A stretch of DNA of 64,000 nt from Streptomyces olivochromogenes. Its GTDB lineage: Bacteria > Actinomycetota > Actinomycetes > Streptomycetales > Streptomycetaceae. Under the pieces are notes generated by a model. It worked only from the letters and a program-made list of their open reading frames with translations, was not told the DNA's origin and did no database searches. Position 1 is the stretch's first letter, and each line of letters opens with the position of its first letter. Made by a program: the position numbers and the translations under genes. Shown in pieces: positions 41,936-50,667 of this stretch. The DNA lies in assembly GCF_001514115.1 (NCBI RefSeq), contig NZ_KQ948461.1, positions 297,783 through 361,782 on the forward strand, in the 5' to 3' direction.

Positions 41936-42937
41936 TCACGGTCCGCTGGGAGCCTGGGCGATGTCCACCACGACCTTGCCTGCCGCGGTGCCCTGTTCGA
42001 CCGCCGCGTATGCGTCGGCGACGGAGTCGAGGGTGAAGGCGCGTGGGTCGAGCCGTGGCTTGAGGGAGCCCGCGTCGGCGAGGGTGGTGGCCTCGCGCAT
42101 GATCTCGCCGTGGTGCGCGCGGTGGCTGCCGGTGAGCATGGGCAGGAGGGTGAACACGCCGGAGTAGGTGGCGCCCCGGAAGGAGAGGGGAGCGAGGGCG
42201 TGGGTGCCCCAGCCGAGTGCGCTGACGACGTGGCCTGTGTATGTGCGCACGGCGGTGAAGGAGGCGTCGAGTACGGGACCGCCGACGGTGTCGAAGACGA
42301 TGTCGAAGCCCTCGCCGCCGGTGTGTTCGCCGACGTACTCCGCCACGGACATCGCGGTGCGGTCGATGGGCGTGGCGCCGAGGCGCGCGACCGTCTCGGC
42401 GTGGGCGGGGGATGTGGTGGCGTAGACGTCGGCACCGTGGGCGCGGGCGATCTGGATGGCCACGTGTCCGATGCCACCGGCTCCGCCGTGGATGAGGACC
42501 TTGTGTCCGGGACGGACTCGGGCGCGGTCGATCAGGCCCTCCCACGCGGTGATGAAGACCAGTGGCAGTGCGGCGGCTTCGCGCAGGGTCAGGGCGGCGG
42601 GTTTGACGGCCAGCAACCGGGCGTCGACCGCCGCGTACTGGGCGAGGGAGCCTTGGAGGTCGCCGACCCCGCCGGTGAGTCCGTAGACCTCGTCGCCGAC
42701 TTCGAATCCGGTGACGTCGCTACCGACTTGCTCGACCACACCGGCGAGGTCGAGACCGAGTACGGCGGGCAGGACGGTCCGGGCGTGTGCGGCCTTCCCC
42801 GCCCGGATCTTGAGGTCGAGCGGGTTCACTCCGCTGGCCACGATCCTCACCAGGACCTCGCCCGGGTCGGGGGCGGGCCGGGGGAGGTCTTTGAGTACCA
42901 GGGGTGCCCCGAACTGTTCGAGGATCGCTGCGCGCAT
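41936..42937 (-). CDS. NADP-dependent zinc-less quinone oxidoreductase (MDR)
   Basis: A 333-residue medium-chain reductase starting MRAAILEQFGAPLVLKDLPR. NPLDLKIRAG replaces the catalytic-zinc Cys motif, as in quinone or enone reductases. The nucleotide site is VLIHGGAGGIGHVAIQIARA. It probably reduces quinones or enones with NADPH. It lies 88 bp downstream of a tetR gene in the same orientation, which carries a long palindrome before its start. Confidence 0.9.
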   Translation of the reverse strand: MRAAILEQFGAPLVLKDLPRPAPDPGEVLVRIVASGVNPLDLKIRAGKAAHARTVLPAVLGLDLAGVVEQVGSDVTGFEVGDEVYGLTGGVGDLQGSLAQYAAVDARLLAVKPAALTLREAAALPLVFITAWEGLIDRARVRPGHKVLIHGGAGGIGHVAIQIARAHGADVYATTSPAHAETVARLGATPIDRTAMSVAEYVGEHTGGEGFDIVFDTVGGPVLDASFTAVRTYTGHVVSALGWGTHALAPLSFRGATYSGVFTLLPMLTGSHRAHHGEIMREATTLADAGSLKPRLDPRAFTLDSVADAYAAVEQGTAAGKVVVDIAQAPSGP

Positions 42938-43025
42938 GGCCCTGCCTTCCTTGCTGGAAGTCGTTCGTGAGTACGGAGTCGGAGGCGTGGGGCGTCTCGC
43001 GGTCATGGGTGTGCCTGGTGGCCTG

Positions 43026-43625
43026 TTACGGGAGGTCGTCGGCCGTGTCGCGACGGGTGTGCTCGTCGAGGAGGCGCCGGGCCGCGGATCTGGCCTGATC
43101 CACCACCGTGCGGTCCTGGAGCAGCCGTCCGGACGCGAGGGCGCCGTCTATGAGGAGGCCGAGGTGGTGGGCGAGGGAGTCGGGGTCGGTGGCGCCCGCC
43201 TCGGTGCTGAGCTGTGTCAGCCAGGTGTGACGGCGTTCGGTGTGCTGCACGGTGATGGCCCGGGCCTCGGAGTCGAGCGCGGTCTCGACGGCGGCACTGA
43301 CGAAAGGGCAGCCGAAGAAGCCGTGCCGGTCGAAGGCATCCGTCAGCGCGTCGAAGAGCCCGGTGATCCGGGCCGCCGCGTCGTCGCCCGCCCGCTCGGC
43401 GGCCGCCTCGAGTTGGGCGCGCCAGGATATGTCGGTTCTGCGCAGGTAGGCCGCGACCAGCTCGTCCTTGGTGCGGAAGTGGACGTAGAGCGTGGATTTA
43501 GCCACCCCTGAGGCGGCGATCACCTGGTCCACGCCGACGCCCCGCAGGCCGTTCGCGTAGAACAGGTCGGCCGCCGTGTCCAGGATCTTCTCGACCGTGT
43601 TCGTCCTTCTCGTGCGCGTCGCCAT
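43026..43625 (-). CDS. TetR-family regulator
   Basis: A 199-residue protein with AAGGAGG upstream of the ATG. The helix-turn-helix is VGVDQVIAASGVAKSTLYVH, and FFGCPFVSAAVETA in the ligand domain is typical of the NemR-like group that senses electrophiles. It is followed by the quinone oxidoreductase gene. The 32-bp palindrome that abuts its ribosome-binding site is its likely operator. Confidence 0.9.
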   Translation of the reverse strand: MATRTRRTNTVEKILDTAADLFYANGLRGVGVDQVIAASGVAKSTLYVHFRTKDELVAAYLRRTDISWRAQLEAAAERAGDDAAARITGLFDALTDAFDRHGFFGCPFVSAAVETALDSEARAITVQHTERRHTWLTQLSTEAGATDPDSLAHHLGLLIDGALASGRLLQDRTVVDQARSAARRLLDEHTRRDTADDLP

Positions 43626-43638
43626 GTGCGGGCACCTC

Positions 43639-43670
43639 CTTAATCGAACAGACTAGTCCGTTCGATTAAG
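43639..43670. promoter_or_regulatory. 32-bp near-perfect palindrome, TetR operator
   Basis: Arms begin CTTAATCGAAC and end GTTCGATTAAG around GACTAGTC. Only one base pair is mismatched. It starts 14 bp upstream of the tetR ATG and touches its ribosome-binding site, so repressor binding would block both transcription and initiation. Confidence 0.8.
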
Positions 43671-43809
43671 GGGGCAAAGCCGGCCGCCGAGATCGACACT
43701 CATGCGCGCCGAGCGTTTCGGACCGCCGTTCCACCGTCCCGCCGTGCGCCTACGGCCCCGGGCCGGGCCTGACCGCCCTGTGCCCCGCTTAATATCCACT
43801 TCGACCGAT

Positions 43810-44946
43810 ATGATGCGTTTTGTGATCATGTCCGGATGGCTGCGGCGCCGTCGTTCCCTCGGCGGTGGCTGGTGGGAAGCTGCCCCGCTGTCACCGGTAG
43901 TCCTCACCGTCCTCATCACCTGCCTGGCGTTCTCCACACCGCGGGAGATCGCCGTCAGCCGACTTCTGCCCGCCGCCCCCGCCCTCGCCGCCGCGATGTG
44001 GCCCGTACTCCCCACGATCCTGCTGGGCACGTTCTGCCTACTGGTCATGATCAGCCTCAGCTTCGTCTACACCGACCTGGGGACGCAGTACACGGCGGCT
44101 GCGATCGTCGCGGTCACCCTGGCGGCCGCCTACGCGAGCCATGTCCGACTTCAGCGGGAGGAGGCGCTCTTCCACATCCGCCTCGTCGCCGACGCGGCCC
44201 AGAAGGTACTGCTGCGCCCTCTGCCACGCCGCATGGACGACGTCGAGATCGAGTCGTTGTATCTGGCGGCCCAACAACAGGCCAGGATCGGTGGCGACTT
44301 CTACGAAGCCGTCGCCACGCCGTACGGGGTCCGGCTGCTCATCGGCGACGTACGCGGCAAGGGCCTGTCCGCGGTGGGGGCGGCCTCGGCAGTGATCAGC
44401 TGCTTCAGGGAGGCCGCGTACGACGAACCCGACCTGAGAGGCGTCATCCATCGTCTGGAGATCAGCATAATCCGCCACAGCGCCGCGTTTCCGGCGCAGG
44501 ATCTGCCGGAGCGCTTCGCCACCGCTCTCATCGCCGAGATCCCGCACGGCGGCGGACACGTCAGACTTCTCAACTGTGGGCACCCTCCGCCGTTGCTCGC
44601 GCATCGCGGGAAGATCCGCGTCCTGGATCCCACCGCTCCCTCGCCGCCTCTGCACCTCGCGGCGCTCATCGGAGACCACTACTGCGTCGACACCGTCACC
44701 TTCACCCAGGGCGACCAGCTACTGCTCTACACCGACGGCGTATCGGAGACCCGGGACCGCACCGGCGAGTTCTTCCCGCTCCCGGACTGGATGCGGCGGC
44801 AGGGCCCGAGGCCGCCCCGTGACCTGCTCGACCGGCTGCACCAGGACCTGCTGCGCTTCAGCGGCGGCAGGCTCAACGACGACATCGCGGCCCTCGCGGT
44901 GAGGTGCCCGAGCCCCCAGGCACCGGAGCCGGAGTACCCGGTGTAG
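43810..44946 (+). CDS. Membrane-anchored SpoIIE/RsbU-type serine phosphatase
   Basis: A 378-residue protein. Three hydrophobic segments (LSPVVLTVLITCLAFS; LLPAAPALAAAMWPVLPTIL; AAAIVAVTLAAAYAS) are followed by the PP2C-like SpoIIE domain. Its metal aspartates are in GGDFYE, IGDVRGKGLSAVG, YTDGVSETRD and LNDDIAALAV. It likely dephosphorylates an anti-sigma antagonist. Start codons at 43810, 43813 and 43828 are possible; none has a good ribosome-binding site. A TAATAT element lies at 43788. No anti-sigma gene is adjacent. Confidence 0.87.
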   Translation: MMRFVIMSGWLRRRRSLGGGWWEAAPLSPVVLTVLITCLAFSTPREIAVSRLLPAAPALAAAMWPVLPTILLGTFCLLVMISLSFVYTDLGTQYTAAAIVAVTLAAAYASHVRLQREEALFHIRLVADAAQKVLLRPLPRRMDDVEIESLYLAAQQQARIGGDFYEAVATPYGVRLLIGDVRGKGLSAVGAASAVISCFREAAYDEPDLRGVIHRLEISIIRHSAAFPAQDLPERFATALIAEIPHGGGHVRLLNCGHPPPLLAHRGKIRVLDPTAPSPPLHLAALIGDHYCVDTVTFTQGDQLLLYTDGVSETRDRTGEFFPLPDWMRRQGPRPPRDLLDRLHQDLLRFSGGRLNDDIAALAVRCPSPQAPEPEYPV

Positions 44947-45027
44947 GTGGCCGGATGCCGCGGTCGGATCCGCGGTGCGGCGCGGGCAGTAGCGCGACGA
45001 AGTCGGCCAAGGCTCGTTGATCACCGC

Positions 45028-45702
45028 ATGAAGAACGTCATCATGCGGCGGCAGTTGCACGTCCTGGCCACGGTTGCCGCCCTGACGCTGGGAGTCGCGG
45101 GCGCGGGAAGCGCACAGGCGGCCCCGGCGGCTCGGGGATGTCCCACTGCGGAGATCTTGGCCACCGACAACACCGCGATCATCGCGGATCCGGCCGACTC
45201 ACGGATCGACACCCGACTGACGCGCTTCGGCCACGAGGTGCGCGAGATCATCCACGCCAACGGTGCCAGGCCCGGCTCCTCGACCCTCCTGGACGGCGTC
45301 TTCTGGTCCGGCGACCTGAAGAAAGCCACCTACGAGCGTTCCCGCGAGTTCGACGTCGACCAGGTCGGCCGCGACGGGCTCCACCACATCGCGGCCGTCG
45401 TCGCCGAGCAGTACCACCAGGAATCGGTGCTCACGTTCCGCTGCCTGCCGCGCACCTCGCCGGACACCGACGCGGTCGAGATCCAGGCCCCCGGCGTCAG
45501 CCGGACCCGTCTGCACGACGCGCTGCTCACGGACGCGGAGGCCCGCGACCGGCTCGGCGGCGGCTCGGTCACCCTGGACGGGCGGCTCATCCTCATCGCC
45601 CCGCTCGCCGACCTGCCGGTGGCCCAGAGGTTCACGGCCGAACTCGGCGTCGACTGGAACAGAGCCGAGGTGCGCTACGGGGACGAGGAGTTCGTGAGCT
45701 GA
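45028..45702 (+). CDS. Secreted hypothetical protein
   Basis: A 224-residue protein starting MKNVIMRRQLHVLATVAALT. The signal peptide ends at AGSAQAAPA. The mature part has two cysteines (GCPTAE; FRCLPR) and no recognised domain. Histidine and acidic residues around GRDGLHHIAAVVAEQYHQES may be functional. It is downstream of the phosphatase, 81 bp away. Extracellular location is likely; the role is unknown. Confidence 0.75.
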   Translation: MKNVIMRRQLHVLATVAALTLGVAGAGSAQAAPAARGCPTAEILATDNTAIIADPADSRIDTRLTRFGHEVREIIHANGARPGSSTLLDGVFWSGDLKKATYERSREFDVDQVGRDGLHHIAAVVAEQYHQESVLTFRCLPRTSPDTDAVEIQAPGVSRTRLHDALLTDAEARDRLGGGSVTLDGRLILIAPLADLPVAQRFTAELGVDWNRAEVRYGDEEFVS

Positions 45703-45727
45703 AACCGTGTCCCCGCCCGGCTGAACG

Positions 45728-46156
45728 TCACGCGCGCCGGGGGCCGACCGGCAGACGCGTGACAGCCACGAAGGTCGCGAAGGCGGCCAGGCTCCCACAC
45801 GCGAGACCGGGCCAGTCGGCCCAGTCGGGATCGGCGGGAGCGGACACCACGGCTCTGATGAGCCGGTCCGTGGACCATCCTGCCGACAGAGCGGCGACGA
45901 AGGCCGGCCAGCGATGGCGTACCCCCTTGATCACGTCGTCGAGGAGGGCTTGCATGATGCCGACGAACATCACGACCACCACCACGTCCCCCCAGCCGAG
46001 GGCGGCGGCACCGGCCCCCGCCGCGACCACGAAGACCCAGACCCACGCCAGGGGCCGGACCGGGGCGGCATCGCGAGAGGCCCCCGGCGGCAGCCAGAAG
46101 AACCGCCGCACGCTCTTCGTGAAACCGTGCCTGTGCTCTCCGTCGTCAGATGTCAC
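45728..46156 (-). CDS. Small membrane protein (142 aa)
   Basis: A GTG start with a G-rich leader. The soluble N-terminus MTSDDGEHRHGFTKSVRRFF is followed by three hydrophobic segments (LAWVWVFVVAAGAGAAALGW; VVVVVMFVGIMQALLDD; GLACGSLAAFATFVAV). No catalytic motif is seen. It is convergent with the secreted protein gene. The function is unknown. Confidence 0.65.
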   Translation of the reverse strand: MTSDDGEHRHGFTKSVRRFFWLPPGASRDAAPVRPLAWVWVFVVAAGAGAAALGWGDVVVVVMFVGIMQALLDDVIKGVRHRWPAFVAALSAGWSTDRLIRAVVSAPADPDWADWPGLACGSLAAFATFVAVTRLPVGPRRA

Positions 46157-46479
46157 ATCGCCCCCCCGACCGGTGAGGTGGACCGATCCGGCCGACCACG
46201 CCGAAGCGGCTCGCCCCGTGGATTCATTCGGCTCGCGTCAGCTGGACGCACGGCAGGGAGCGAAGGTTGCGGCGTAAGCAACGGGAAGGGGCGGTACCCG
46301 TCGGCCCTCCGTCGCGCACTCGGTGCGCGGGCCACGGATACCGCCCCCAGGGACGCGGCTACAGCCGTGTCCGATGGGTCGCGTGCTCCCACAGTCGCGA
46401 CCCTCCTGCAGCCGTGTCAGCCATCACGGGGTGCAGGCGGCTTGGACGGCAACGCCGGTCGGCTCGAGGGTGGAACACC
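46157..46479. other. 323-bp gap without a gene
   Basis: No frame has a ribosome-binding site or recognisable motif. It contains the leader of the minus-strand membrane-protein gene and the 3' flank of the LLM gene. Confidence 0.5.
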
Positions 46480-47544
46480 TCACGAGGCCATCAGCTCCCG
46501 CACTCGCGGGGCCACCTCGGTGCCGAAGAGCTCGATGGTGGTCATGAGCGTCTCGTGCGGCAGACCGTTCATCCCGTACTTGAGGTCGAAGCGGCTCGCG
46601 TCGAGCTCCCGGAGGGTGGTGGCGATCTTCTGTGCCACGGTCTCCGGTGATCCGACGAACAGCCCGCCGCCGGGACCGACATCGCTCATGAAGTGCTCGA
46701 ATGTCGGGACGCGGAATCCTCGCTGCCGGGCCACCATGCGCATGGTCTTCTCGTAGTACGGCCAGAACTCCTCCACCGCCTGCTTGTCGGTCGCGGCCAC
46801 ATGCCCCGGACTGTGCACGCCGACCGGCACATCGGGCCGGTCGAACTTCGCCAGCGCCTGGCGGAAGAGCTGCGAGAAGGGGGCGAACCGCGCCGTCGGA
46901 CCGCTGATGATCGCGAGCATCAGCGGGAATCCGTAGCGTGCGGCACGGACGACGGACTGAGGATTGCCGCCGACGCCGATCCAGGTGGGGATCGCTCCGG
47001 ACTCGCTGTGCGGGTAGACGGGCTGGTTCGCCAGCGCCGGGCGGGTGCTGCCGGACCAGGAGACGGGCTTCTCCTTGCGCAGTTCGGCGAAGAGGCCGAC
47101 CTTCTCCTCGAAGAGGGTGTCGTAGTCGCCGAGGTCGTAGCCGAACAGCGGGAAGGACTCCGTGCTCGAGCCCCGGCCGAGAATCACCTCGGCACGGCCG
47201 TCGGACACGGCGTCGAGGGTCGCGTACCGCTGGTAGACCCGAACGGGATCGTCCGAGCTGATGACGGTGACACCGGATCCCAGACGTATGCGCGAAGTAC
47301 GCGACGCGATCGCCCCGAGCACCACGTCCGCCGCCGAGAGCGGCATCCAGTCGACGTGGTGCTCACCGATGGCGAAGTGGTCGAGCCCGACCTCGTCGGC
47401 GAGGACACCCTCCGCCACCAGGTTGCGGATCGTCTCGCCGTGCGAGAGCGGTCGGCCCCGGGCGTCGTCGGTCACGTCGCCGAACGTGTCCAGCCCAAGC
47501 GTGATCGGGTGCCCAGCCGTGGGGGAAGCGGCACGTTCTGACAT
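46480..47544 (-). CDS. LLM-class flavin-dependent oxidoreductase
   Basis: A 354-residue protein of bacterial-luciferase fold. LGLDTFGDVT opens strand 1, then GLDHFAIGEHHVDW, SRIRLGSGVTVISSDDPVRV and GRAEVILGRGSSTESFPLFG follow, as in FMN-using alkanal monooxygenase-like enzymes. It lies downstream of an NADPH:FMN reductase gene that would supply reduced flavin, a typical two-component monooxygenase pair. A hairpin separates the two genes. Confidence 0.88.
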   Translation of the reverse strand: MSERAASPTAGHPITLGLDTFGDVTDDARGRPLSHGETIRNLVAEGVLADEVGLDHFAIGEHHVDWMPLSAADVVLGAIASRTSRIRLGSGVTVISSDDPVRVYQRYATLDAVSDGRAEVILGRGSSTESFPLFGYDLGDYDTLFEEKVGLFAELRKEKPVSWSGSTRPALANQPVYPHSESGAIPTWIGVGGNPQSVVRAARYGFPLMLAIISGPTARFAPFSQLFRQALAKFDRPDVPVGVHSPGHVAATDKQAVEEFWPYYEKTMRMVARQRGFRVPTFEHFMSDVGPGGGLFVGSPETVAQKIATTLRELDASRFDLKYGMNGLPHETLMTTIELFGTEVAPRVRELMAS

Positions 47545-47595
47545 CGGCGGATTTCTCTTTTCCCGTGACGGTCGAAAGGTGGCTCAGGCCCCGCA

Positions 47596-47626
47596 CCCCG
47601 CACCGGTGTCGGACGCCGGTGCGGGG
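47596..47626. terminator. Hairpin between FMN reductase and LLM genes
   Basis: CCCCGCACCGG and CCGGTGCGGGG form an 11-bp stem with a 9-nt loop. It lies inside the presumed two-gene operon and may lower downstream expression or stabilise the upstream mRNA. Confidence 0.6.
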
Positions 47627-47658
47627 CACGGGTGGGCGGCGCCCCGTGATGTGTCGCG

Positions 47659-48219
47659 TCAGCCGACGCGCAGCGGAGCGAGGGCGTTGCTCCACGCCAC
47701 GACCTGGTCGAGGGTGGCGGTGACGGCGTCACGGTGGCTGTCGGCGGGCTTGAAGACGCTGAAGTTCTCGAAGTCGGTGAACAGGGAGAGCGCCACCTGG
47801 GAGCGGACGTCCGCCATCTGCAGTTCACCGGCGATCAGACGCAGGTGCTCGACGGCGCGGACGCCGCCGGTGGAGCCGTAACTGACGAAGCCGACGGCCT
47901 TGTTGGCCCACTCGGCCGCCAGGAAGTCGATGGCGTTCTTCAGTGCGCCGGGCACCGAGTGGTTGTACTCGGGGGTCACGATGACGAAGCCGTCGAACGA
48001 GGCGATCTTCGCGGCCCACTGCTGCGTGTGCGGCTGGCTGTACTGGCCCATCGCCGGCGGATAGGCCTCATCCAGCAGCGGCAGCTTGTAGTCCACCAGG
48101 TCGACGAGCTCGTACTGCGCGTCGGTGCGGTGCGTGGCCAGCTCGTGCACCCAGTGGGCGACGGCCTCGCCGTTGCGTCCGGGGCGCGTGCTGCCGAGGA
48201 TGATGCCGATCCTTGTCAT
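47659..48219 (-). CDS. NADPH-dependent FMN reductase
   Basis: A 186-residue flavodoxin-like protein starting MTRIGIILGSTRPGRNGEAV, whose GSTRPGRNG loop binds the FMN phosphate. VTPEYNHSVPGALKNAIDFL and FVSYGSTGGVRAVEHLR complete the flavin site. It reduces FMN or quinones with NAD(P)H. The LLM gene follows on the same strand and a MarR gene is divergent, so the pair is probably under MarR control. Confidence 0.9.
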   Translation of the reverse strand: MTRIGIILGSTRPGRNGEAVAHWVHELATHRTDAQYELVDLVDYKLPLLDEAYPPAMGQYSQPHTQQWAAKIASFDGFVIVTPEYNHSVPGALKNAIDFLAAEWANKAVGFVSYGSTGGVRAVEHLRLIAGELQMADVRSQVALSLFTDFENFSVFKPADSHRDAVTATLDQVVAWSNALAPLRVG

Positions 48220-48245
48220 GTTTTGCACCTTCGCTTGTCTGTGTG

Positions 48246-48287
48246 CTTGTCGAGTCAAGTAAATGTATGAGTGCTTGCCGTGTCAAG
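48246..48287. promoter_or_regulatory. Duplicated MarR-type operator
   Basis: CTTGTCGAGTCAAG (48246-48259) and CTTGCCGTGTCAAG (48274-48287) are 12/14 identical, each a CTTG-n6-CAAG dyad, 28 bp apart. They lie between the divergent FMN reductase and marR genes. Confidence 0.75.
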
Positions 48288-48304
48288 GAGATAGGGTGTG
48301 AGGC

Positions 48305-48766
48305 ATGCCCTACGACGAACAGCCCCTGCGCCCCTTGGACCAGACCGAGGAATCGCTCGTGCGCGCCCTGGCCCACGTCATGATGGCGCTGCCGCGACTG
48401 GTGGACGCGGACATGGTCGGCGACGGAGGGCTGCCCCTTTCCGAGTACACCCCGCTCATGTTCCTGTCCGAGGCGCCCCACCGCCGGATGCGGATGAGTG
48501 AGCTCGCCACCGCCTGCAACCTCTCGCTCAGCGGCATGACCCGTGTCGTCAACCGCCTCGAAAAGCAGGGCTTCGTCCAACGAGCCAAGTGCCAGGAAGA
48601 CCTGCGCGGTTGGAACGCCGTCCTCACCGACGAGGGCCTCGCCCGTCTCCAGGAGGCCTGGCCCGCCCACCTGACCAGCATCCGGCGGCACGTCCTCGAC
48701 AACCTCGCCGGCCACGACCTCGCCGCGCTCACCGCCGCACTCGAACGCGTGGCGACGACACCCTGA
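48305..48766 (+). CDS. MarR-family regulator
   Basis: A 153-residue protein. The winged helix contains MRMSELATACNLSLSGMTRV followed by NRLEKQGFVQRAKCQEDLRG. Cys at CNLS and KCQED could be redox-sensitive, though this is not established. It is divergent from the FMN reductase/LLM pair, and the duplicated CTTG-n6-CAAG sites in the shared promoter are its likely targets. Confidence 0.9.
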   Translation: MPYDEQPLRPLDQTEESLVRALAHVMMALPRLVDADMVGDGGLPLSEYTPLMFLSEAPHRRMRMSELATACNLSLSGMTRVVNRLEKQGFVQRAKCQEDLRGWNAVLTDEGLARLQEAWPAHLTSIRRHVLDNLAGHDLAALTAALERVATTP

Positions 48767-48781
48767 CCGGTGGCGGTCGCC

Positions 48782-49972
48782 TCAGCGCTCCAGGACCAGG
48801 GCCAGGCCCTGCCCGACACCGATACAGAGCGCGGCCAGGCCCGTGCCCGAGCCCGCTTCCGCGAGCTGATGGGCGACCGCTCCGGTGATACGAGCGCCGG
48901 AGGCGCCGAGGGGATGCCCGATGGCGACGGCGCCGCCCTTCGGGTTCAGGATGCCGGAGTCGAGTTCCGGCAGGGCGGCGAGACAGCCCAGCGACTGGGC
49001 GGCGTACGCCTCGTTGAGCTCGACGGTGTGCAGGGCGTCGAAGGAGCGGCCCGCCTTCGTCAGGGCCTTGCGCATGGCGTCGACCGGGCCGAGACCGAAG
49101 TACCGCGGGTCGATGCCCGTCACGGCACTGGCCCGGATCCTGGCCAGCGGTTCACGGCCCGTCTCGGCCAGCCCGTCCTCGTCGACCAGCAGCAGGGCCG
49201 CCGCGCCGTCGTTGAGAGGCGAGGCGTTGCCGGCCGTGACCGTGCCGCCCGCACGGAAGACCGGCTTGAGGCGGGCCAGCGCTTCGAGTGAGGTGTTGTC
49301 CCGGATCCCCTCGTCGCGGGGCAGGTCCACACCCTCGACGGGGACCACCTCGGCGTCGTACGCACCGTCCTTCCACGCCCGGGCGGCCTTCTCGTGGCTG
49401 GCGAGCGCGAAGGCGTCCTGGGTCTCGCGGGTGATGCCGTACTTGTCGGCGATCAGCTCGGCGCTCTCGCCGAGCGGGATGGTCCACGCTTCGGGCATCC
49501 GCGGGTTGACCATCCGCCAGCCGAGGGTGGTGGAGTACAGCTCCTGGTTGCCGACCGGGAAGGCCCGCTCCGGTTTGGGCAGGACCCATGGGGCGCGGCT
49601 CATGGACTCCACTCCGCCGGCCACGGCGACGGAGGCGTCGCCGAGCGCCACCGCGCGGGCGGCCTGGATGACCGCCTCCATCCCCGAGCCGCACAACCGG
49701 TTGACGGTGGTTCCGGGGACCGTCACGGGAAGACCGGCCAGCAGCACGGCCATACGGGCGACGTCCCGGTTGTCCTCCCCGGCGCCGTTGGCGTTTCCGA
49801 AGAACACGTCACCGATGAGGGACGGGTCCAGGGCGGGACTGCGGCGGAGCAGTTCCCGTACGACTCCGGCGGCGAGGTCGTCGGGGCGCACAGCGGACAG
49901 GGCGCCGCCGTAACGGCCGATCGGGGTGCGGACGGCGTCGACGACGTAGACGTCCCGCAGGCGCTCGTTCAT
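48782..49972 (-). CDS. pcaF: Beta-ketoadipyl-CoA thiolase
   Basis: A 396-residue thiolase. The acyl-accepting cysteine is Cys94 (NRLCGSGMEAV), with His353 (GHPLGASGAR) and Cys383 (CIGVGQG) completing the active site. NGAGEDNRDVARMA in the N-terminal part is characteristic of beta-ketoadipyl-CoA thiolases. It splits 3-oxoadipyl-CoA with CoA into succinyl-CoA and acetyl-CoA. It is the last gene of the hydroxyquinol operon, 50 bp after the CoA-transferase genes. CAAGGAG precedes the ATG. Confidence 0.9.
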   Translation of the reverse strand: MNERLRDVYVVDAVRTPIGRYGGALSAVRPDDLAAGVVRELLRRSPALDPSLIGDVFFGNANGAGEDNRDVARMAVLLAGLPVTVPGTTVNRLCGSGMEAVIQAARAVALGDASVAVAGGVESMSRAPWVLPKPERAFPVGNQELYSTTLGWRMVNPRMPEAWTIPLGESAELIADKYGITRETQDAFALASHEKAARAWKDGAYDAEVVPVEGVDLPRDEGIRDNTSLEALARLKPVFRAGGTVTAGNASPLNDGAAALLLVDEDGLAETGREPLARIRASAVTGIDPRYFGLGPVDAMRKALTKAGRSFDALHTVELNEAYAAQSLGCLAALPELDSGILNPKGGAVAIGHPLGASGARITGAVAHQLAEAGSGTGLAALCIGVGQGLALVLER

Positions 49973-50022
49973 CAGGACTCCTTGCGGTGGGGGGAGTTGG
50001 GGAGGGGAGTGCTGAAGCGGGG

Positions 50023-50667
50023 TCAGTCGACGGGGTCCGGCACGCGCACGGGCGCGGCGGTACGGCTGACGATCTCGTCCGTGCTGACGCCGGGAGCGCT
50101 CTCCACGAGGACGAGTCCGTCCTCGGTGACGTCCAGCACGCCGAGGTCGGTGATGACGCGGTCGACGCAGGCCACGCCGGTGAGGGGCAGGGTGCACACC
50201 TCGACGAGCTTCGGACTGCCGTCCTTGGCGCAGTGTTCCATCACGACGACGACTCGGCGGGCGCCGTGGATGAGGTCCATCGCACCGCCCATGCCCTTCA
50301 CCATCTTGCCCGGGATCATCCAGTTGGCGAGGTCTCCGGTGGCGGAGACCTGCATGGCTCCCAGGATGGCGGTGTCGATGTGACCGCCCCGGATCATTCC
50401 GAAGGACAACGCGGAGTCGAAGAAGCTCGCACCCGGCAGCACGGTGACCGTCTCCTTGCCCGCGTTGATCAGGTCGGGGTCCACGTCCTCCTCGGCCGGG
50501 TACGGCCCGACGCCGAGGACGCCGTTCTCCGACTGGAGCACCACGTGCACTCCTTCGGCCACGTGCTCGGGCACCAGCGTGGGCAGTCCGATGCCGAGGT
50601 TGACGTAGTCGCCGTCCTGGATCTCCGCCGCCGCGCGTGCGGCCATCTCGTCCCTGGTCCATGCCAT
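50023..50667 (-). CDS. pcaJ: 3-oxoadipate CoA-transferase, subunit B
   Basis: A 214-residue beta subunit. The catalytic glutamate is Glu47 in SENG. GASFFDSALSFGMIRGGHID and ANWMIPGKMVKGMGGAMDL are family signatures. With subunit A it moves CoA from succinyl-CoA to 3-oxoadipate. Its start overlaps the stop of the subunit A gene (ATGA), coupling synthesis of the two chains at equal amounts. Confidence 0.92.
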   Translation of the reverse strand: MAWTRDEMAARAAAEIQDGDYVNLGIGLPTLVPEHVAEGVHVVLQSENGVLGVGPYPAEEDVDPDLINAGKETVTVLPGASFFDSALSFGMIRGGHIDTAILGAMQVSATGDLANWMIPGKMVKGMGGAMDLIHGARRVVVVMEHCAKDGSPKLVEVCTLPLTGVACVDRVITDLGVLDVTEDGLVLVESAPGVSTDEIVSRTAAPVRVPDPVD

